This document shows, piece after piece, positions 12,051 to 23,329 of a stretch of 64,000 nt of DNA (the first letter of the stretch is position 1; each line of letters begins with the position of its first letter). The notes under the pieces were generated by a model. The model searched no databases. It was given only the letters and a program-made list of their open reading frames with translations, and was not told where the DNA came from. Origin of the DNA: Lasiosphaeria ovina (Eukaryota; Ascomycota; Sordariomycetes; Sordariales; Lasiosphaeriaceae). The stretch covers positions 62,001 to 126,000 of the forward strand of contig JAULSN010000006.1 in the NCBI GenBank assembly GCA_033439765.1, in the 5' to 3' direction. Made by a program: the position numbers and the translations under genes.

Positions 12051-15000
12051 AACCGCTATTAATTACGGTAGACGGAGAATCCTACGAAGTTATATTTAAT
12101 ATACTACCGTTAATAAAGTAGTTCGATATACTACTAGGGGACCTATAGCTAGAAGCCTATAACCCTAATATTTAGTAGGAGAAAGGTAATAAATTTCTCG
12201 CTAATAGGAAGAAGAAAAACCGCGGATTAGGACGCTAACCTTAAGAAGAGAACCCTTAAGACGACGAGGAAGGGCTATTTAATAGAAAGAGTAGGAGCTA
12301 AGATCGCTATATAGGTTAACGTAGGGATTATAATAGGTCGATTAAGCTAAAGAAAGGAGTAGATATCGGCGAAGGACGATTTATTATACTTATTAAGGCT
12401 ATCGAGCTAGACGAGGACGACTTAGGTAAGATATTAAATAAGTTTAAGGACGTACCCCGCGAATACCTAAAATACGATATCTTTAGAGACCGAATAAGGG
12501 ACTAATTACTAAAGTATAGACCGTTCGATTATAAGATTAACCTAAAGCTAGGAATAAAGCTTAGGAGATATAGTATCTATTACCTTACGCTATAGTAAGA
12601 TAAGGCGATAAAGGAGTATCTAAGTAAAAACCTATTACGCGGTTTTATTAGACGCTCGAGATTAGAGGTAGCTTACCCCGTACTATTCGTACTACGAAAG
12701 TAAGGAAAGCTATATATAATTATAAACTACCGTACTCTAAATAAGGAGACTATTAAGAACCGGTATCCCCTCCCGTTAATTACTAAAATACGCGATCGGT
12801 TATCTAGGGCGAAGTAGTTTACTAAACTTAACCTCCCTTTCGGATTCGGCTATATTAGAATTAGGGAAGGAGATAAGTAGAAGATAGCCTTTAGAACTCG
12901 GTATAGGTACTTTAAGTACCTAGTAATACTAATAGGCTTAACTAACGCTCTAGTATTATTTTAGGAGATAATTAACTATACCCTATACGAATATATCGAT
13001 AAGTTCGCTATAGTCTATATCGACGATATCCTAATTTATAATAAAATATTAAAGGAGTATAAAAAGTATATATATATAGTACTATAGGCTCTTAATAAGT
13101 AGGAACTCTTAGTTAACTATATAAAGAGTAAGTTCTATATTTAAAGGACGACCTTCTTAGGTTTCGAGATCTCGCTAGGAGAAGTACGAATCAACCTAAA
13201 GAAGATCGAGGTAGTTAGAGACTAGCTAGTACCCCAGAACCTAATAGATATTAAGTCTTTTATTAGATTTATTAGCTTTTATAAGATATTTATTAAAGGA
13301 TTCATAGTAATCGCGCGACCCCTCTATAAGCTTACTATTAAGAATACGCTATAAGAGTAGAAGGAAGAATATTAAGTAGCCTTCGAGACCTTTAGATAAA
13401 GGATAATCGAAGACCTGGTATTAAAACTACTAGACTTTAATAAACCCTTTAAAGTCGAAACTAATACTTTAGATTACGCTATAGGGGTAATCCTTAAGTA
13501 GAAGTACGACGGCTAAAACTACCTAGTTACCTATATCTCCTAAGTATTTAAAGGAGTAGAAGAGAACTAATAGACGTACGATAAAGAGCTAAGGTCGATT
13601 ATCTACACTTTTAAAGACTAGTAACCTTACCTTAACGGAACGGAGTAACCCGTTAAGGTATATACGAATTATTATAACCTTTAGTAATAGACTAGGAAGT
13701 AGAAACTTAGTAGTAGATAAGTACGCTAGGTAGAGTTCCTTATACCCTTTAATTTCGAGGTCTATTATATTAAAGGAATAGAGAACGTTCGGGCGGACGC
13801 TCTTAATAGAAGACCGGACTATCGGGTCTAGGGAGAAAAAGCGGAATTACCACCCTTTTTATAAGAAGATAGGGAAGTGCTTTAATACCCTATCGAAGAC
13901 TAGTACGACGTCTATATAGTTTATTATATAGAATAGGAAAATAATAAGGAATACTAATTTAAGGCTCGTACCCTAGAAGAGGAGTAAAACCTACCGCTTA
14001 GTATTACTATTAACGGTCTAGGTAAAGTTTAATATAGTAGTAAGATATATATATATCCTAATAATTAGTTAGAATTAATCTAGGAGTAATATAGCGCTAA
14101 ACTTAACGGATATCTCGGATAAGTTAAGACGCTCGCGAGAATCTAATAATAGTACGACTTCCCTAGTATTAGAGCTAAGATAAAGGAGGTACTAGTAGAA
14201 TATAAGGAGTACTATAAGAGTAAGGTAAAACGGTATATACTATACGGACTCTTAGAACTACTTCTAGTCGTAGAAGATTTATTTACTTTAATTATAATAG
14301 ACTTTATTATAAAACTACTACTATTAATAGACCCGGTTACGGATATAGTCTATAACGCGGTATAGGTAATAGTAGACCGATTTACGAAGTATTCGTACTT
14401 TATCCTATTTAAAGAGACTTAGGACGTTATAAAGTTCGTTAAGGTCTTTTAGAAGTATATCGGCTTATATTACGGATAACTAAAGGAGATTATCTCGGAC
14501 TAAAATAAGCTTTTTATATCGAAGTTCTGGAAAAGTCTTATAGAAGAAATAATAACGAGAGGTAAGCCCTCTATATTATACTATTTATAAATAGACGGTT
14601 AGACGGAACGGCTTAACTAAATCCTAGAGACGTACTTTAGGATCTACGTTAACTTTGAATAAGATAATTAGGTCGACCTCTTACTAAGCGCGTAGTTTAG
14701 TTATAATATAGCGGTTCTAAAAGCTATTAGAATTACCCCTTTCTTTAACTTCTTTAAGTACGATACGGATCTTAAGTAGGGACTATTTACGGAAGTACTA
14801 AGCGTACCCCGTACTCGAGTAGTTACGGATCGGATTAAGGAGCTATACGCCTATTTATAGAGTAGATTAGAGTAAGTACGCTAGTATATAAAGACGTACT
14901 ATAATAAATATAAGCTCGAGGGACCTTACCTAGAGGAGGGGGATAAGGTTTTTCTTTCGACTAAATTTTTAACGATAAAACGGCTAAGTAAGAAGCTAGA

Positions 15001-15400
15001 CTTTAAGAGGATTAGACTATTTAAGATTAAGAAGAAGATCGCGATATTTAACTATATACTATCCCTACCTAGTACGATAAAGCTAAGGATAAATATCTTT
15101 TATATTTTACTTTTAGAACTAGCGTTAAAGAACGCGCGGCTAGCTTAGGATATCGAAGTCGAGGACTTCGAGGAGGAGTACGATATTAAGTAGGTTTTGG
15201 ACTCTCGAATCGTAAAAGGAGAACTCTAATACCTAATTAAATAGCTTAATTATAGGAATAAGAAGAACTTATAGGAATTAGTTTTATTTCTAAGTTACTT
15301 AGAGAAGATTTAGGAATTCTACTAACGGAATCTAGACCGGCCTAGAGAGCCTATATAAGTAGCTCTAAGGCGCCGGGGACGATCTAGGAAAATATAAAAA
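12051..15400 (+). mobile_element. Third Ty3/gypsy element (pol only visible), RIP-degraded
   Basis: A gypsy pol reading runs through this block with many TAG and TAA codons. Reverse transcriptase spans about 12500-13060, with its catalytic motif Y-I-D-D-I-L-I-Y intact at about 13012-13038. RNase H follows at about 13380-13680. The integrase core is at about 14285-14720, where the D-D-E spacing can be followed. A chromodomain-like segment is at about 15226-15345. No matching LTR pair was found by eye, so element ends are approximate. It differs in sequence from the other two gypsy copies and belongs to a different lineage. Confidence 0.75.
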
Positions 15401-15411
15401 TAATAGATTAT

Positions 15412-15524
15412 ATAAGATTCGAACCTATAACCTCGTACTAGCTCCTACTAACCGGAATAGCCAAGGCCATTTCCGGCTAGCGAAATACGCGGTAATACGT
15501 TATACTACTAGACTAGCGACCCTA
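15412..15524 (-). other. tRNA-like sequence (degenerate, possibly SINE-derived)
   Basis: On the minus strand this stretch has an A-box-like segment (CTAGTCTAGTAGTATAACG) and, about 75 bases on, a B-box-like segment (AGGTTCGAATC). The acceptor ends do not pair and the region between is too long for a simple tRNA. It follows the third gypsy element directly. It could be a RIP-damaged tRNA gene, a tRNA-derived SINE or chance. Confidence 0.25.
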
Positions 15525-15608
15525 CTTAATTATTAAGAACTACTCCGCGTAACGCGTTATATTAAGGCCTAGTCGAGGAACTCGCGGTAGGTACCTACGG
15601 GGACTTAG

Positions 15609-16023
15609 TTAATTAGGGTATATCGCCGGTCTAGTTAAGAAAGGAAGGCGTAGGCGAAAAACCGGCCTAGAGGGAAGGATCGAGCTCGCTAAGGGAGGGG
15701 ACGGAAGGAGTAAGTTACTCCTCCTCCTCGATAAGGGCGAACTCGCGCGAAAAGGCGGTCTCGGTACGCGCTTCAAGAGCGCGTGACTAAGTCTTAAGCC
15801 GGAGGAGCTTGGAATTAAGGCGAAGAAGCTAGGAGAAAGTCTCTTTCTTTTCGGAATTAAGGCGGCGCTTCTCGTCGAGCAATCCGCGAAGGATAACCGG
15901 ATCGACGCCCGATACGTCGTACTACTTAGCGCCCGAACGAAGGCAATAATTATAGAACCTGCTACGCAACGATAAGCGGCAGTTAGTAAGGTAAAGGCGC
16001 TCGTAACGAGAGTAGGCAGGCAT
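15609..16023 (-). pseudogene. Transposon-associated coiled-coil-like ORF relic, unidentified
   Basis: From an ATG at 16023 the minus strand reads through a basic, Leu- and Glu-rich protein-like sequence with only a few TAG codons, each explained by CAG-to-TAG change. It starts MPAYSRYERLYL and continues into a region with heptad-like Leu and charged residues. I do not recognise the family. It lies between two transposons and is probably a protein of one of them or of a further element. The open frame in another phase over the same bases is a shadow. Confidence 0.35.
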
Positions 16024-16254
16024 TTTGGAGCCGAAAAGATCGGTATAATCGGCAGAATCGATACGGCGATCGGAGGAGGTACGCGGAGCAATTACCTTAC
16101 GTTTCGAGATACGATTAGCGGATATAATCGCGGATGATGTAGGAGGGAAAAGACCTACCAGGGTTAGCGGCTAGCTGAGGAAAGAAGCGTTAGTTATCGG
16201 GGCGCCAACCTTGGAGGAGGGGCATCGTATTACGGATCCCGTCATATACTGGGC

Positions 16255-16440
16255 AGCCTATACGTACGGGAGGGTCCGGTGTGGGTCCGCCCTACTAATT
16301 AGCGTATACCCGGCGAGGAAAGCTTGGCTGGCGCCGGGCGCGTAGTTGCCCGGCCAATTAGGATATGCCCGGTAGGAAGGTATTACTTGGTACCGGGCAA
16401 GCGGTTGCCTGACTATATAGTACTGCTCGGTGGTGGGCAA
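16255..16440 (+). repeat. Diverged tandem repeat, about 58-bp period, about three units
   Basis: Units beginning with CCCGG at about 16309 and 16368 align to each other over 58-59 bases, sharing the CCGGGC core and the TTGCC segment. A third partial unit lies on each side. GC content is higher than in the surrounding RIP-altered DNA. The next 200 bp (16441-16640) show nothing recognisable. Confidence 0.5.
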
Positions 16441-16639
16441 TACCGGTACGGTAAGTAAGTAAGAGCTGGGCTCTTATTGGCTACTGGAGATAGATATATA
16501 CGATAACCGTAGCCACGGTCTTAGATAGAGCTTGCTTGGTTCTTCAAGTAAGTAATATACATTCTCTATACTCATATACTTTGAGTGGCAAACCTAGTTT
16601 GACTATATTACCCGTATAATAGGAGCTTGCCCTTTGTTC

Positions 16640-17216
16640 ATTCTTCATATCTACTTCTCAGACCCCCAGTGCCTGTGTACGATACAACCTTGACCCACAT
16701 AGTCGAGCGGTTTGTAATACCGGTCTTGTCGAAATTATACGAATCTTCGTTAAGGATACCGTACTTGGCCTTCGTATTATATATAAGCGTAAACCACTCG
16801 CGAATAACTTTTAGATCTTCGTATTTAGCCCTCTAGTAGTCGTATTTATACGTAAAACGCGTCCGAAGTTCTGGTTAGCGCTTAACGAAGTTATAAGCCT
16901 AGCGTATACCGATAGAGGGCGCGTCGCGTTCGCGTAGTAATTAATTAGCCATATCTTCTACGTACGAAAGCCGGGGATGAAATACGCGCGTATATAACTC
17001 AATAATATATTGAATAATCGTTTTCTCTTCCAAATCCGTAAGCTTACGCGAATTAGCTGGAGTATTATATCGTATAGGTTTACCGTCGCGTCGGTTACGT
17101 ATAGTATTTACCGTAACTTGATATATTGTTGCTATAGTTCGAATACTGAGTTTTGGGTCGTTTTGAATAGCCCTGAGGGCCAAATTCACCCTAGCTTCGT
17201 ATAAAGGAAGAGACAT
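16640..17216 (-). pseudogene. Fot1/pogo-type transposase, N-terminal part, RIP-degraded
   Basis: From ATG 17216 the minus strand encodes the helix-turn-helix N-terminus of a Fot1-like Tc1/mariner transposase: Y-E-A-R at the start, A-x-I-Y before the recognition helix, N-S-R-K-L-T-D-L-E-E, and P-R-L-x-x-V-E-D-M-A-N. After 16941 stops appear (TAG/TAA at Gln or Trp positions), and homology can be followed to the Y-N-F-D-x-T-G region, where the first catalytic Asp lies. The C-terminal catalytic half is missing. Confidence 0.75.
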
Positions 17217-17244
17217 TTGAGGTTATTGAGGAATTTGGTGTTTT

Positions 17245-18559
17245 GTGGAGAGGAGGCGCGTCGCGTCAAAAGTGTTCAACTCGCTTATCTGTTCATCTCG
17301 CTTATCACACACGTTACTCAATAAGGCTGGCACGAAAAAGACCGTGGGCGAGCGATATGTGGATCGCTTCCTACGCCGCAACCCGGCAGTAAAGATGAAG
17401 AATTCGGCCTTGTTAGAATCCTCTCACGTCAGAGGTTCTACTCGTGAGACTTACGAAGACTTCTACAAGCGCCTGGCCTTCCAGATTAAGGATAAAAAGG
17501 TCAAACCGGCCAACATCGCCAACATGGACGAGCACGGTATGCAGGAGCTTGAGACCCGGGCCGGAAAGGTCATCGGAAGCTCCCTAACGAACCGAACCTA
17601 CCTAAAAAGCTCTGATGCAACTACCTGGGTCATAGTTATTGAATACGGCACTATAGGGGGCATCCGTTTGAAGCCCGTCATTATATTTACCGGGGCTAGC
17701 TTCAAGGACAACACTTTCCTGATAACTTCAGCCTAGAAGCCGAATTCCCGGATTGGAAGTATGACTACTCAATAACAGGCTGGAGCAATGCCAAAGTCGC
17801 TTTGAAATGGCTCAGGGAAGTCTACCTGATCCAAACAATGCCCCAAACGCCGGGCGAATAGCGTATTTTGATCCCTGACGAACATTCGAGCCATATGAAC
17901 GAAGAATTCATGTTGACCGCATGGAAAAACAAGGTCTAGTTCGTCTTTTACCCTCACATACATCGCAAAAGTCCCAGCCTCTCGATCGCTCAGTCTTTTC
18001 ACCTTTGAAGAACTATTTCAGGCAAAACACCAAGGCCCTCGCGGGCTTCACTTCGTCGGCGCCTATCAACAAGCAACGGTTCCTTTTTTGCTACAGAGAT
18101 GCCTCGGACCGGGGTATGAGCGCCCGCAACATCCTCTCAGGCTTCAGGAATACGGGGATCTGGCCGTACAACCCGGCCCGCATACTGGATGACCTCGAGG
18201 CGTTCGTCAACGAAGATGCCCTTAGTCCGGCTCACCGGCGTGTGAGGGCCTTGTTTACTAAGGTAGGGAGGTCCCTAGATCTGAGGAATACAGAGATCGC
18301 GTCTTTGAAGGCACAAATTACGCATCTCACGACCGAATTAGAGGCTTCAAAGCCTCGCACGCGTAAGAGGGTATACGAAGATGGAAATGAGAAATTTGCA
18401 CGTATTCAGGACATTGACAACGCCCAAAAAGCCAGTCAATTGCCCCCCAAGCGAAAAAGACCGGCCCGGGCGCCAAATCAGCCACATGCAATCGAAGAAG
18501 CCCGGGAAATAATCGCCCGTGGGCTTGAGCAATATAGAGAGGCTGAAGAAGAGGATTGA
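17245..18559 (+). pseudogene. Fot1/pogo-like DDE transposase relic
   Basis: The reading starts at the end of the DNA-binding domain (G-E-R-Y-V-D-R-F) and continues through the DDE domain. The first Asp is in N-M-D-E-H-G near 17525, the second in I-P-D-E-H-S-S-H near 17875, and the third in Q-P-L-D-R-S-V-F near 17980. The C-terminal segment has the G-F-R-x-T-G-I-W-P-Y-N-P motif usual for this family and a basic tail. It is broken by stop codons near 17734 and 17860 and a frameshift near 17935. Base composition is normal, with no RIP bias, unlike the oppositely oriented transposase that starts 29 bp away. The helix-turn-helix N-terminus is absent. It is not functional. Confidence 0.8.
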
Positions 18560-19275
18560 GTACTTTTTTGCTAGTTATTTTGTGTAGAAATGGATAATTT
18601 GCGCCCGTGGGGTGGGTGTGGGCATGGTGTGGGTCAATTTCGTTGATGGGCGATTTCGTTGTTGGGTCGGCCCTTCTACAGAATTGCCATCTTCCTTGTC
18701 GTGCCTGGCACAAGTCTCCGGCGGCAAGCGATTGATTCTCTGCTTAGCTAGGTAGGGAACCGAGAAGGAACTAGTCCCTGTTGGACTTTTTTTCTCAATT
18801 CAGAAGATCTAGAAATAGGTTTGTCTGCAGAGACGCGGACTAACTAAGCTAGGTGAGCGAACGCAAATTTCCAGGATAACAACTCGAGAGATAAAAGAAA
18901 CAAGAGAAGAACGATAAGTGAATGAATCTGGCCCCAAACTTCAAGGCTTGAGCCGAGCATGGGGCCTTTTAGCAGATCTAGGACCCGCGGGGGCGGGGCT
19001 AGACTAACTTCTAGCACTCTTAATTCTAGTTCTATTTTCTTCAACCACGGTGAGTCGAAGTTTGTTTCCTGCCGCACAGCTAGTTCTCTTAGCTTAGTCT
19101 CCGAATAGTGGGCACTAGAACCGAATAGGATAAACCCCTCTCCCTTTGGTTCCCGTTCCCTTGGTTCCTCTTCCTTTTATTGCCACTTGGTGGGAGTATA
19201 CTCTATTCTGGTCTTGTACAGTTCGGGTCTAGGAATATGCTGAGCTCGTCGTAGGTGATTCGCTCCATCACGGTC
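18560..19275. other. No gene recognised
   Basis: I see no coding region, RNA gene or clear repeat in these 716 bases. The right terminal inverted repeat of the preceding transposase relic was looked for and not found. Confidence 0.5.
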
Positions 19276-19773
19276 CTATGAAACAATAAAAAGAACGCCA
19301 GGTTTGGGTTTGCTGGGTATCTCGTGTGGTGACGGGGCCATTGAAAAGGCTGGACTGGCTGGACAAATTGGACTGACCTGAAACAAGGGCGGCAGCATCA
19401 GAATTGGCGATGCATTTGATCTTGCACTGCTCGCCTGTAGACCAGACCCTGATCTAGAGAGTGCTTTTTGTCCCGATGTCGTGTTTGCCACTGACTGAGA
19501 CCGTGGACCAGGGGGGGGGGGGGGCGGTCGCGATTTTGAACCTGCGGCACTCGCTTGTGGTTTGGTGTTGGGTTTCGGTGGACTTTGCGACGCATCTAAG
19601 CTCGTGATGCTTGCTAGTGACTCGGACCTGGATCTGAATGGTGTCACTTGTCCCGATACCATAGCTTAACTTTGGTTCGGCGGCGTAGGTGGAAGTCGTC
19701 GCTGACCCGGCTGCGAGTTGGCCGTGGAATCGGATCCAGTTGAGCCATTGGAATCTGACCGCAAGGGAGCCAT
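19276..19773 (-). pseudogene. N-terminal fragment of a pseudo-caspase family gene
   Basis: The minus strand from ATG 19773 encodes a Ser/Pro-rich segment. It is interrupted by a TAA at 19666-19668, with a second ATG at 19662, and leads through a proline tract into K-P-G-V-L-F-I-V-S. That matches in style and position the start of the caspase-like module in the genes at 21221-22405 and 23330-25732 (Pro-rich linker, then K-A-G or N-S-G followed by hydrophobics). The frame then stops and the rest of the module is absent. A run of 14 G at 19511-19524 lies in the proline tract and is prone to slippage. The link to the family rests on a short match. Confidence 0.4.
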
Positions 19774-21220
19774 TATGGGCTGAGTTGGGAGCCGTGATTT
19801 GGATAACTGCATTTACAAATAAGGTTATTGCACAAATAGTGCACCGGGGCTTGCGGGAGAATGGAGAGCTGAGGGACAGATACTCGGGGTTTTGAAGGAG
19901 ACTTTCAACTCCCATGAACATCGTTCACTAACCCCGGACCAGGGAGGGTTGTTTGAAAGTCTCAGCCATCCCAAGTCGTTGCTCCGGCCCGAAACCGGCT
20001 TCAAGGCTGGCTCAGTGGCCCAGAAACATCCATCAGCTGACACTATCGATCAGTTTTCAATTGCAGATTAATGATCATGATTTGAAATTAAGTGAACTGA
20101 CACTGGTGCGTGTTGTGGTTCCGAGCCCCTTGAATGCGGCCAGCATAGTTCTTACATGGCTGGTTGCTGACGGGCCTCAACCCACCCCACGAGCCGACGC
20201 CGCAGGCGACCATGCCGTAGACCCGTTTCGGTTCACTAAGAATACAAATTAATTAATATACAACCATTAAACCATTCCGTCAATTGCTAATCAAGGTAAT
20301 TATTCTCTATTCTCTAGAAGGCGAGCCCTACGAGCTCTGCAAACTAAATACCATAATCATATAGTTAGATGGTTTCCCTATCGACTAATTTATTACTTTA
20401 TACGTTTTTATTCAATTCGTCAAAAGAACAACTATGCAAAGCTTTCTCTCACAGCTTCAAAGACCTCATGTTTTACAAATAGTCCGCCCATCCAGCAACC
20501 CCTATCGGCTTAATTAGGAAGTCTGTGTCAAATAATGAACAAGCTTCGACTAGATAGGTGGTTACCGCAGTGGGAGTGTGCACTCGTCGAAGTTTTGGCT
20601 GAACACCCTATTAGCAAAACGGTATTCTCTCACAAATGTGGCGACATTAGGCTCAATTAAGCTGCAATACATATTTTATTTTCTCTGCTCAAGGAGGGAG
20701 TTCCACAGTTGGATCTATCCCAAAAATGAAATGGACTCTACCCATCACTACGCCCGCGGTACAGCATGAGGTCAAACAATTAAAGGGCACCGACAGACTT
20801 TAAGCGGCAATAGTAACTCAGAATCTAGGCCCTCATCACCCTACTCCAGATCCCCGCTAGCAACATAGTCTGCAGACTATTTAATATACGTCTTTTTAGC
20901 TCGTTTAACACCCACAAGGTTATCAGTCAACAGTGTATTTTCATTTTCCGTGTTCCACTACCTCCAATGGACCATATAGGACTAACTGGTTCCTCCGTCT
21001 ACCTACATTCCATATGAAGTACCCGATAATAAGCCGTTGGTAAGTAGCCCATCGCGAACTCAGTACGGAGAGAAGACCACAGTAAGCCAAAACTACGAAT
21101 AGAAGCTAGCGTAGCAACGACAATCTATATCTACCTAGGTAGGTGATTACCTACAAGTTAGGAGTATATGGCCTGTCCAAGGCTTTCTTGCCATCTCTGA
21201 GGGACACTACCAACCAGCGT
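19774..21220. other. No gene recognised
   Basis: This 1.4-kb stretch, AT-rich from about 20230, has no supported gene. Open frames here are short and have no recognisable content. It separates the pseudo-caspase fragment from the intact family members. Confidence 0.5.
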
Positions 21221-22405
21221 TCATAATTCGTCTTGGAGCACCACATCGTCGGTGGTGAACTCCGAGGAACCGAAAATAATGTTACCAGCACGCCGAGCAT
21301 TCATCACGAACGCCCGGTTCGCTGATATCACTGATCCCCTTTGCTGACCCGGGGGAATGCTGTGCTCCTCCCCGCCATTGACGATGTTGAAAATCCGCGA
21401 TGCCGTGATCTTCTGGCGTTGCTCGTGCAGGTGACGAATGGCGTTGCATACCATCACAATCAACAATGCAGCGACAGGGTCTGTGCGATGGTTCCAGCCA
21501 ACCAGCAGGTTCTGTGTCGCAAATCAGCAACTGCTCAGACTCATAATTAAGCATGATCTTGAGGCTTGACCCACAAATTTGCCGTGATCCTGGCCGCCCG
21601 CATGATGCATGTCACGACGAGATATGACGATGGGCCACGGATTTCGAGGCTGCAGGACTTTTGGGTACCGGCATCCCAAAATTGTCAACACTCGACAAGA
21701 GGCTTGGCCGGGGTTCCGAGAGGAAGAAAACTTGTTCTTGAGAAAGTCGTGGATTATCGCGTAATCTATCTTCTCAGTCGAGTTTTCGTCTCTCTGCCTG
21801 TTATTATTCATGATGTCAGACGGCAAACCCGTGCTCGGCCGGCCGGGCTATAACTAGTCTCCCGGACAGTTGATGAGAGGACAGAAAACGTACAGCATCA
21901 GTTCCAGGGGGTGGCTAGAAGCCTCTTCCGGCTTAAAGGATGCATAGCCGCAGTAGCAAAAGATGAATGGGCGATCCAGGTCAGTGGTATTATTCCTCAG
22001 GAATAATTCAATATTTCTTTTGAGATCGACCTCTGTTTCGCCAGGCTTTATCTTATATCGGCGTACTTTGAAGTTCAGATCCTCTTCAAAGATCTTGGAG
22101 GCTTGCGTGACGTCTTTTTTAATTCCTGGATCTGCAACATCACACTCCCATGAAGCGACGAAAGCCAAGCCCGAGTTGGTAGGAAAAGCCACGTGGGAGG
22201 GTATTAGGTTCTGCGGCAGGGCGATCGTTGGATGCGACGGATCTTGTGCATGATTCAGACGGGAGGAATGTGCTCCAGACTTCTCGGTAGTTTGCTGTCC
22301 AGAAATAGATTCCTGATCGTCAAGCTGCTGATACGATCCAGAAGGAGGCGTCCGGGACCGTTCATTTATCCCCCTCGCAGACTTGAAGCCTCCAAAGCCA
22401 CACAT
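21221..22405 (-). CDS. Single-module caspase-fold-like protein (probable pseudo-caspase)
   Basis: My gene model has three exons: 22405-21894, 21797-21575 and 21511-21221, giving 341 aa. Introns are 96 and 63 bp, with donors GTACGT and GTGGGT. Residues 1-75 are a polar Ser/Pro-rich leader. The module then follows caspase-fold order: a hydrophobic first strand (G-L-A-F-V-A-S-W, 79-86), a helix, the L-N-F-x-V-R-R-Y strand (110-117), the I-F-C-Y-C-G-Y-A strand (148-155), a strand ending I-L-G-C-R (210-214), and a C-terminal small-subunit-like part (N-L-L-V-G-W, K-I-T-A-S-R-I-F). In fungal C14-like proteins the catalytic pair sits in Y-x-G-H-A/G and D-x-C. Here Tyr154 replaces the His and Cys213 remains without the Asp before it, so protease activity is doubtful. 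Both intron positions and phases (2, then 0) match the neighbouring two-module gene. The fold assignment is by eye. Confidence 0.7.
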
Positions 22406-23329
22406 CGCGGGGTGATGAAGAGGTTCGAATAATCGGATAATAATCAGATAATTAGCTGATGGCGTGGTGAGTTGCACTCGCGAGAGCAGCTTCGCCCGCT
22501 ACTTATCACGACCAGCGGAGCGATCGAGTATTATCACCAAGAGAGGGGCTTATATGTATTTGGAACGTTCCCCACCAACATCGGGATTTATCTGCCTGGG
22601 AATAAGATTCGGGGGGCGATTGGCACCGTTTGGTAATACCAGTCATCCCCAGCCGACGCCTCGGGCCGAGTCCGGTTTTGCATCATCGAGGTGTGAGACA
22701 GGCCGAAACGGGCCGCAGGTGTTTCCAGCAGTGGGCGAACGAAACATCCCCTTGGCCTTGGCCTCGGCACCGGAGAAACTCAGCCAAGGCAGTTTTGGCA
22801 AATGATCGCCGTGGAAAATTGTTAGTGACACAAAGGAAAAACGTCTTGATTGGTTATATTCGACAAATTCGCAGAAAAGTTTGACCGGCCAGTGCCGAGC
22901 CCAAGGCCAAGGGATGGTCAGCATCCCATCCCAGCCACTGAGGCTGCATCAAGTCAGGCCGTGAGATTACTATTAGTGCTTACCTGCTGGCCAAGACTCC
23001 TCGCCGCCAAGCCGCTGACGGCGGCCATGCCGCAAAGTGCAAACAGTGCTCGTTTCATCGACAAATCAACGCAATCCTTGAAAGTTGCCGCCAAGACCAT
23101 TCTTGCACCCGGAATTCGGCATTTCCGCAGACCATCGACCATTCCGCATGTGTTTTCGCAGTAGAGGCCTTCGGGAACTAATTATCTTGTCTCTTCCTAA
23201 CAATGGTACTCAAAGTTGTACAGACAAACACAGACCTAAGGCAAATGCCAATTGCAATTGCCTGTGTAGGGAGGGGACATGATGAGAAAACCCCCCCATA
23301 AAAAGTCCGCTTGATTAGCGGTTAGTGAT
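22406..23329. other. Intergenic region between two pseudo-caspase family genes
   Basis: No supported gene. This is the upstream region of the 21221-22405 gene and the downstream region of the 23330-25732 gene, both transcribed leftward. A weak signal-peptide-like open frame with a too-short intron at 22954-23058 was not accepted. Confidence 0.5.

Noticed and set aside
11819..12052. 77-codon frame between two gypsy elements
   Set aside because: No similarity to any TE protein, Cys-rich by chance; probably LTR or spacer.
22954..23058. Signal-peptide-like start (M-K-R-A-L-F-A-L) on the minus strand
   Set aside because: Requires an intron of about 40 bp and gives a very short protein; support too weak to annotate.
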